From Hyphomonadaceae bacterium (GTDB taxonomy: Bacteria > Pseudomonadota > Alphaproteobacteria > Caulobacterales > Aquidulcibacteraceae), in the NCBI GenBank assembly GCA_016791325.1, contig JAEUMU010000067.1, forward strand, positions 1 through 16,268: a stretch of DNA of 16,268 bases, in the 5' to 3' direction. Shown piece by piece: positions 13,433 to 16,268 of the stretch. Positions within the stretch are counted from its first letter, which is position 1; each line of letters begins with the position of its first letter. The position numbers and the translations under genes are program-made. The notes beneath the pieces are model-generated. The model saw only the letters and a program-made list of their open reading frames with translations, did no database searches and had not been told where the DNA came from.

Positions 13433-14404
13433 TTAAGCTACTACGCCGGGCGGCGCTTCGCCCTGGCTGAACATCGAAGCTACCGTCAGCCACACCCGCA
13501 GCGGCCCGCGCTGCCACAATTGTTCGCCTAGGCGCGCGGCAAGATAGCGCGCTGCGGGCGGAGAATGGAATGTCGAGATCGCGGCCATAGCGTCGCGCCG
13601 CTTTACCGCATCGATCAAAAGCCGCCATTGCAGCCGGCAATCCACCCGCGCCCAGTGCTGGCGCAGCACGTCGCGCTCGCGCTTGGTCAGCGGGCGAATG
13701 GCGGGGTAAGCGCTGTCGCAATCGCGCATCTGGCGCAGATCTTCGGCGGTGTGGTCGTTGCTGAGCGATCCGGGCCGGTCGATCGAGATATAGCCGGCGG
13801 ACCCGCCCACAAGAAAGCGCGCCCCATGCAGCAGCGCGCGGCAGTAGAAATCATAATCTTCGCCCAGCCGCAGGCCGCGATACGTCAGCGCATGCGTTTC
13901 CAGAAAACCGCGCCGCATCACGGGTTTCAGGAAGCCCAGATCGAGCCCATGCGCCACGGACATATTGCCTCGCACGAAGTTCTCGAAGTCGAGCGTGGTG
14001 GGCGTGAAGCCCGTTCCGTTCAACGCGGGCGCGGGATCTTCCTCGCGCACGCGCATCAGCGCATCGGCGACGAAATCGGCGCCTTCCGCCGCCGCCATCA
14101 GCGTCGCCAGCCGCCCAGGCAGCATATAATCGTCGCTGTCGAGGATGGCGATCCAGGGTGCGGTGGTGGCGGCTATGGCGGCGTTGCGCGCCGCCGCTGG
14201 GCCCGCGTTGACTTGTGTCAGCGCCAGCACGCGCGCGTCGCGCAGGGCGGCCGCGCGCGCCACCGCCAGCGTGCCGTCGCGCGAGCCGTCATCGACAACG
14301 CACACCTGTGCGGTCTCGGGCTGCGCGAGCGCCGAGTCGATAGCCCGCTCCAGCGTGGCTTCGGCGTTATAGGCGGCTATGATGACCGCGACGGTGGCGT
14401 TCAT
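13433..14404 (-). CDS. GT2 glycosyltransferase (ExoO/ExoU-like)
   Basis: This protein is 323 aa from ATG 14404, with GGGAG about 10 nt upstream. The frame is open for 27 more codons, but MNATVAVIIAAYN is the typical GT-A start. Motifs are VCVVDDGSRDGT (34-45), the metal-binding ILDSDDYMLPGRL (87-99) and GLRLGEDYDFYCRALLHGA (177-195) with the catalytic acidic pair. No membrane helix is seen; the enzyme acts at the cytoplasmic face on the lipid-linked oligosaccharide. It is the first gene of the minus-strand operon continuing into the export lipoprotein after 102 bp. It is clearly paralogous to the partial GT2 at the right edge (shared GPAAARN, W-I-A-I-x-D, G-x-L-K-P-V and GED blocks). Sugar specificity is unknown. 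It diverges from the ExoM-like gene across a 236-bp gap. Confidence 0.9.
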   Translation of the reverse strand: MNATVAVIIAAYNAEATLERAIDSALAQPETAQVCVVDDGSRDGTLAVARAAALRDARVLALTQVNAGPAAARNAAIAATTAPWIAILDSDDYMLPGRLATLMAAAEGADFVADALMRVREEDPAPALNGTGFTPTTLDFENFVRGNMSVAHGLDLGFLKPVMRRGFLETHALTYRGLRLGEDYDFYCRALLHGARFLVGGSAGYISIDRPGSLSNDHTAEDLRQMRDCDSAYPAIRPLTKRERDVLRQHWARVDCRLQWRLLIDAVKRRDAMAAISTFHSPPAARYLAARLGEQLWQRGPLRVWLTVASMFSQGEAPPGVVA

Positions 14405-14640
14405 GGCCGGGCGCTCCCGGCGTTCCATTTCAGGACACGGTCCATCGGCCGCCCCAAGGCGGTTGCGCGTAACATTTTGGCGCACTTGCCCATTGGCGTC
14501 GTCCAGGCCGCCCGCACGGCCTCTGCTTGTCCCCGCGTCGCCGATTTCATGGCAAGTCCTGCACCATTGGCAAGCGGCGTCGGCGTATTAATCTGGACCG
14601 AATCCTGCTGCGCAACGCCGCACGTCGGGTCGAGAAGGTG

Positions 14641-15531
14641 ATGTCGGAAAACGCGCATTACGGAGCGGGCGGTTCGCCGCCGCAGGTGGACGTGTGCGTC
14701 TGCACCTTCCGCCGTCCGGCGGTGCGCCAGGCGCTGGCTTCGCTCGCCGCCCAACAACGGGCGCCGGCTTTCCGGATCATCGTAGCTGATAATGACGATA
14801 CTCCGACCGCCGAGCCGGAGGTCGCAGCCGCGCGCGCCAGTCTCGGTGTGGAAATTCTCTACCTTCACGCGCCCGCGCGGAACATCTCAATCGCGCGAAA
14901 CGCGTGTTTAAGTGCAGCAGGGGCGCCACTGGTAGCGTTCATCGATGACGATGAGGTGGCTGAACCGGGCTGGCTTCGGGCGCTGGTTGACGCGCTGGAA
15001 GCCCAAGCGGCCGACGTTGTTTTTGGTCCTGTTCTCGCCCGTTATGAAGCAAACGCTCCGCGCTGGGCGCGGGAAGGGGATTTCCATTCCGTGCGCCCGG
15101 CCATTCGCGGCAATGGCGTGATCGACACCGGTTACGCCGGCAACGTCATCATGCGCCGCGCCGTGGTCGGCGCGCATCGGTTCGATCCCGCTTTCGGCGC
15201 CGGGGGGGAGGACACCATGTTTTTCGCCGCCCTCCACCGGGCCGGCGCCAAGCTGGGCTATTGCCCCGAAGCGGTGGCGCATGAACCCACGCCGGCGGCA
15301 CGTGCGCGCATGGGCTGGCTGCTGCCGCGCGCCTTCCGCTCCGGACGCACGCATGCACGCATGCTGCGTGCAGGGGGCGCGCCGCCGGTTTCGGTGGCGG
15401 CGCCGGCGGCGCTGAAAGCGGCCTATTGCGCGCTGGCGGCGATGGTGACGGCATGGTCGCCGGTGCGTGCCCGCGCAGCGCTCTTGCGCGGGGCGCTCCA
15501 TGCCGGGGTCGTGCGGGAGGCGTTCGCCTAG
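14641..15531 (+). CDS. ExoM-like GT2 glycosyltransferase
   Basis: This protein is 296 aa from ATG 14641. GAGAAGG lies just before it, and an in-frame GTG at 14638 is an equally short alternative; the frame reaches 14527, but that part looks non-coding. The ExoM-type start VDVCVCTFRRPAV (16-28) is followed by FRIIVADNDDTPTAEPEV (44-61), the metal-binding FIDDDEVAEPGW (100-111) and the acceptor-side GAGGEDTMFFAALHRAGAKL (186-205). ExoM in rhizobia adds a glucose to the succinoglycan repeat unit; a similar step on another repeat unit is likely here, with sugar unknown. A weakly hydrophobic C-terminal stretch (about 251-275) may contact the membrane. It is divergent from the GT2/export operon. 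Its stop shares the CTAG at 15528-15531 with the convergent GT2 gene. Confidence 0.9.
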   Translation: MSENAHYGAGGSPPQVDVCVCTFRRPAVRQALASLAAQQRAPAFRIIVADNDDTPTAEPEVAAARASLGVEILYLHAPARNISIARNACLSAAGAPLVAFIDDDEVAEPGWLRALVDALEAQAADVVFGPVLARYEANAPRWAREGDFHSVRPAIRGNGVIDTGYAGNVIMRRAVVGAHRFDPAFGAGGEDTMFFAALHRAGAKLGYCPEAVAHEPTPAARARMGWLLPRAFRSGRTHARMLRAGGAPPVSVAAPAALKAAYCALAAMVTAWSPVRARAALLRGALHAGVVREAFA

Positions 15532-16268
15532 CCGCGTGTGAGGCGGCGCATCCGCGCCGCGATCGGTTGGCTCAGAAGCGTGACTGCAGATGGCCGCGCC
15601 GCCACCGCCTTGAACGCCGCCGCGGCGTCGCGCGCCTTCAGCGCATCGATCAAGCGGGCGTAGGCGTGCGCGCGTTCCAATGCGCGGCGTTGGCGGCCCA
15701 GCGCTCGTTTCAGCTGCGCGTCATCGCCGGCGTTAAGCCCCGCGTGCGCCGCCAACATCGCCTCGATCGCAGGCGTGCCGAGACGATGGGAAATGGAAGC
15801 GGCGTGTTTGCGGTAATGGTAAAGCGGCTCTGGATAGATGCGCATGCGCGCCCCAGCGATCAGCATGCGTTGGATCAGATTGTGATCTTCGCCGATGCGC
15901 AGCGTCTCATCATAGCGCGGCGCGCCATAAGGCCCTTCACGGCGAAACACGGGCTTCAGGTAGCCAAGCCCAGCATCGTTGGCGAACATCACGTTGCTTG
16001 CTGCGTAATCGAGCGCGCTGATCCAGCGCGGCGCCTGCGCCAGCGGGCCCTGCAGGTGCCGGTGCGCGGGGGTGGCATGGTCCTCGTAGAAGATGTGCAG
16101 ATCGTCAGCGGCGATGTCGGCGCCGTCGCGCTCTGCGGCGTCGATCAGGTGCGCCAGCCGGTGCGGGGCGATGAAGTCGTCGTTATCGACAATGGCGATC
16201 CACGCGCCATTCGCCGCCGCCAGGGCGCGGTTACGCGCCGCCGCCGGGCCGGTGCGCGCTGCTTCGCT
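15528..16268 (-). CDS. GT2 glycosyltransferase, C-terminal part (cut by window edge)
   Basis: The minus-strand frame is open from the right edge to TAG at 15530-15528, giving 246 residues without a start in the window. Near its visible N-terminus come GPAAARN and AWIAIVDNDDFIAPHRL, the metal-binding block (NDD rather than the SDD of its paralogue at 13433). GLGYLKPVFRREG, then LRIGEDHNLIQRMLIAGAR, carry the catalytic acidic pair, followed by YPEPLYHYRKH. The C-terminal third is a helical, Arg/Ala-rich region. An internal GTG at 15992 could be mistaken for a start, but the GT2 signature continues well upstream of it. It is paralogous to the 13433-14404 enzyme, so both probably act on the same lipid-linked repeat unit. 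Its stop overlaps the ExoM-like stop. Confidence 0.9.
   Translation of the reverse strand, partial: SEAARTGPAAARNRALAAANGAWIAIVDNDDFIAPHRLAHLIDAAERDGADIAADDLHIFYEDHATPAHRHLQGPLAQAPRWISALDYAASNVMFANDAGLGYLKPVFRREGPYGAPRYDETLRIGEDHNLIQRMLIAGARMRIYPEPLYHYRKHAASISHRLGTPAIEAMLAAHAGLNAGDDAQLKRALGRQRRALERAHAYARLIDALKARDAAAAFKAVAARPSAVTLLSQPIAARMRRLTRG

Noticed and set aside
14405..14640. Search for paired promoter boxes in the gap between the divergent GT2 and ExoM-like genes
   Set aside because: TTGGCA and TATTAA are present, but only 13 bp apart, which is too short for a sigma-70 promoter; no other pair stands out.
13565..14641. Plus-strand open frame of 358 codons across the GT2 gene
   Set aside because: Antisense to a clear GT2; low-complexity Arg/Gly/His content.
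1..16268. Search for CRISPR arrays, tRNA/rRNA genes, insertion sequences and phage attachment sites
   Set aside because: No regularly spaced repeats, no cloverleaf-like or rRNA sequence, and no transposase or integrase frame were seen on either strand.

Overview
The window is high-GC DNA with the dense, overlapping gene layout and codon use of an alphaproteobacterium. Gene families related to the rhizobial succinoglycan (exo) and caulobacterial holdfast (hfs) loci suggest a member of Caulobacterales, Hyphomonadaceae or a relative. That placement is inference, because no rRNA or tRNA gene is present. The core is an exopolysaccharide (EPS) synthesis and export locus, cut at the right edge.

Layout. 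Positions 1-715 (minus) hold a stand-alone response regulator followed by a membrane sensor protein, probably a histidine kinase, cut by the left edge. Positions 936-1800 (plus) hold a small unknown protein, a clear terminator and a PaaI-type hotdog thioesterase. Positions 1797-2552 (minus) encode a complete ExoY-type phosphoglycosyl transferase (PGT), which would start the sugar repeat unit on undecaprenyl phosphate. Divergent from it (2749-6287, plus) is a four-gene run: a 69-aa single-pass membrane protein, an outer-membrane beta-barrel, a GrpE-like protein and an Hsp70-like ATPase without a substrate-binding domain. The last three genes overlap one another. Next come a BY-kinase-like membrane ATPase with a broken Walker A motif (minus, to 6238) and, divergent from it, a PGT-like protein lacking the catalytic Asp-Glu pair (7605-8396, plus).

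From 14404 back to 8353 (minus) lies a five-gene operon: a GT2 glycosyltransferase, a short Wza-type export lipoprotein, a Wzc/ExoP-type co-polymerase with BY-kinase domain and C-terminal tyrosine cluster, an ExoL-like GT-B transferase and an ExoA-like GT2. At the right are an ExoM-like GT2 (plus) and another GT2 (minus) that runs off the window.

Working model. The PGT at 1797-2552 loads the first sugar, the GT2 and GT-B enzymes extend it, and the Wzc/Wza pair controls polymerisation and export, perhaps with the beta-barrel as an extra outer-membrane component. No Wzx flippase or Wzy polymerase is visible, so they must lie elsewhere. The most unusual feature is the GrpE-like/truncated-Hsp70 pair coupled to the beta-barrel gene. 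The locus also carries a complete and a degenerate version of both the PGT and the BY-kinase ATPase, which suggests regulatory or scaffold pseudoenzymes. All four convergent gene junctions overlap.
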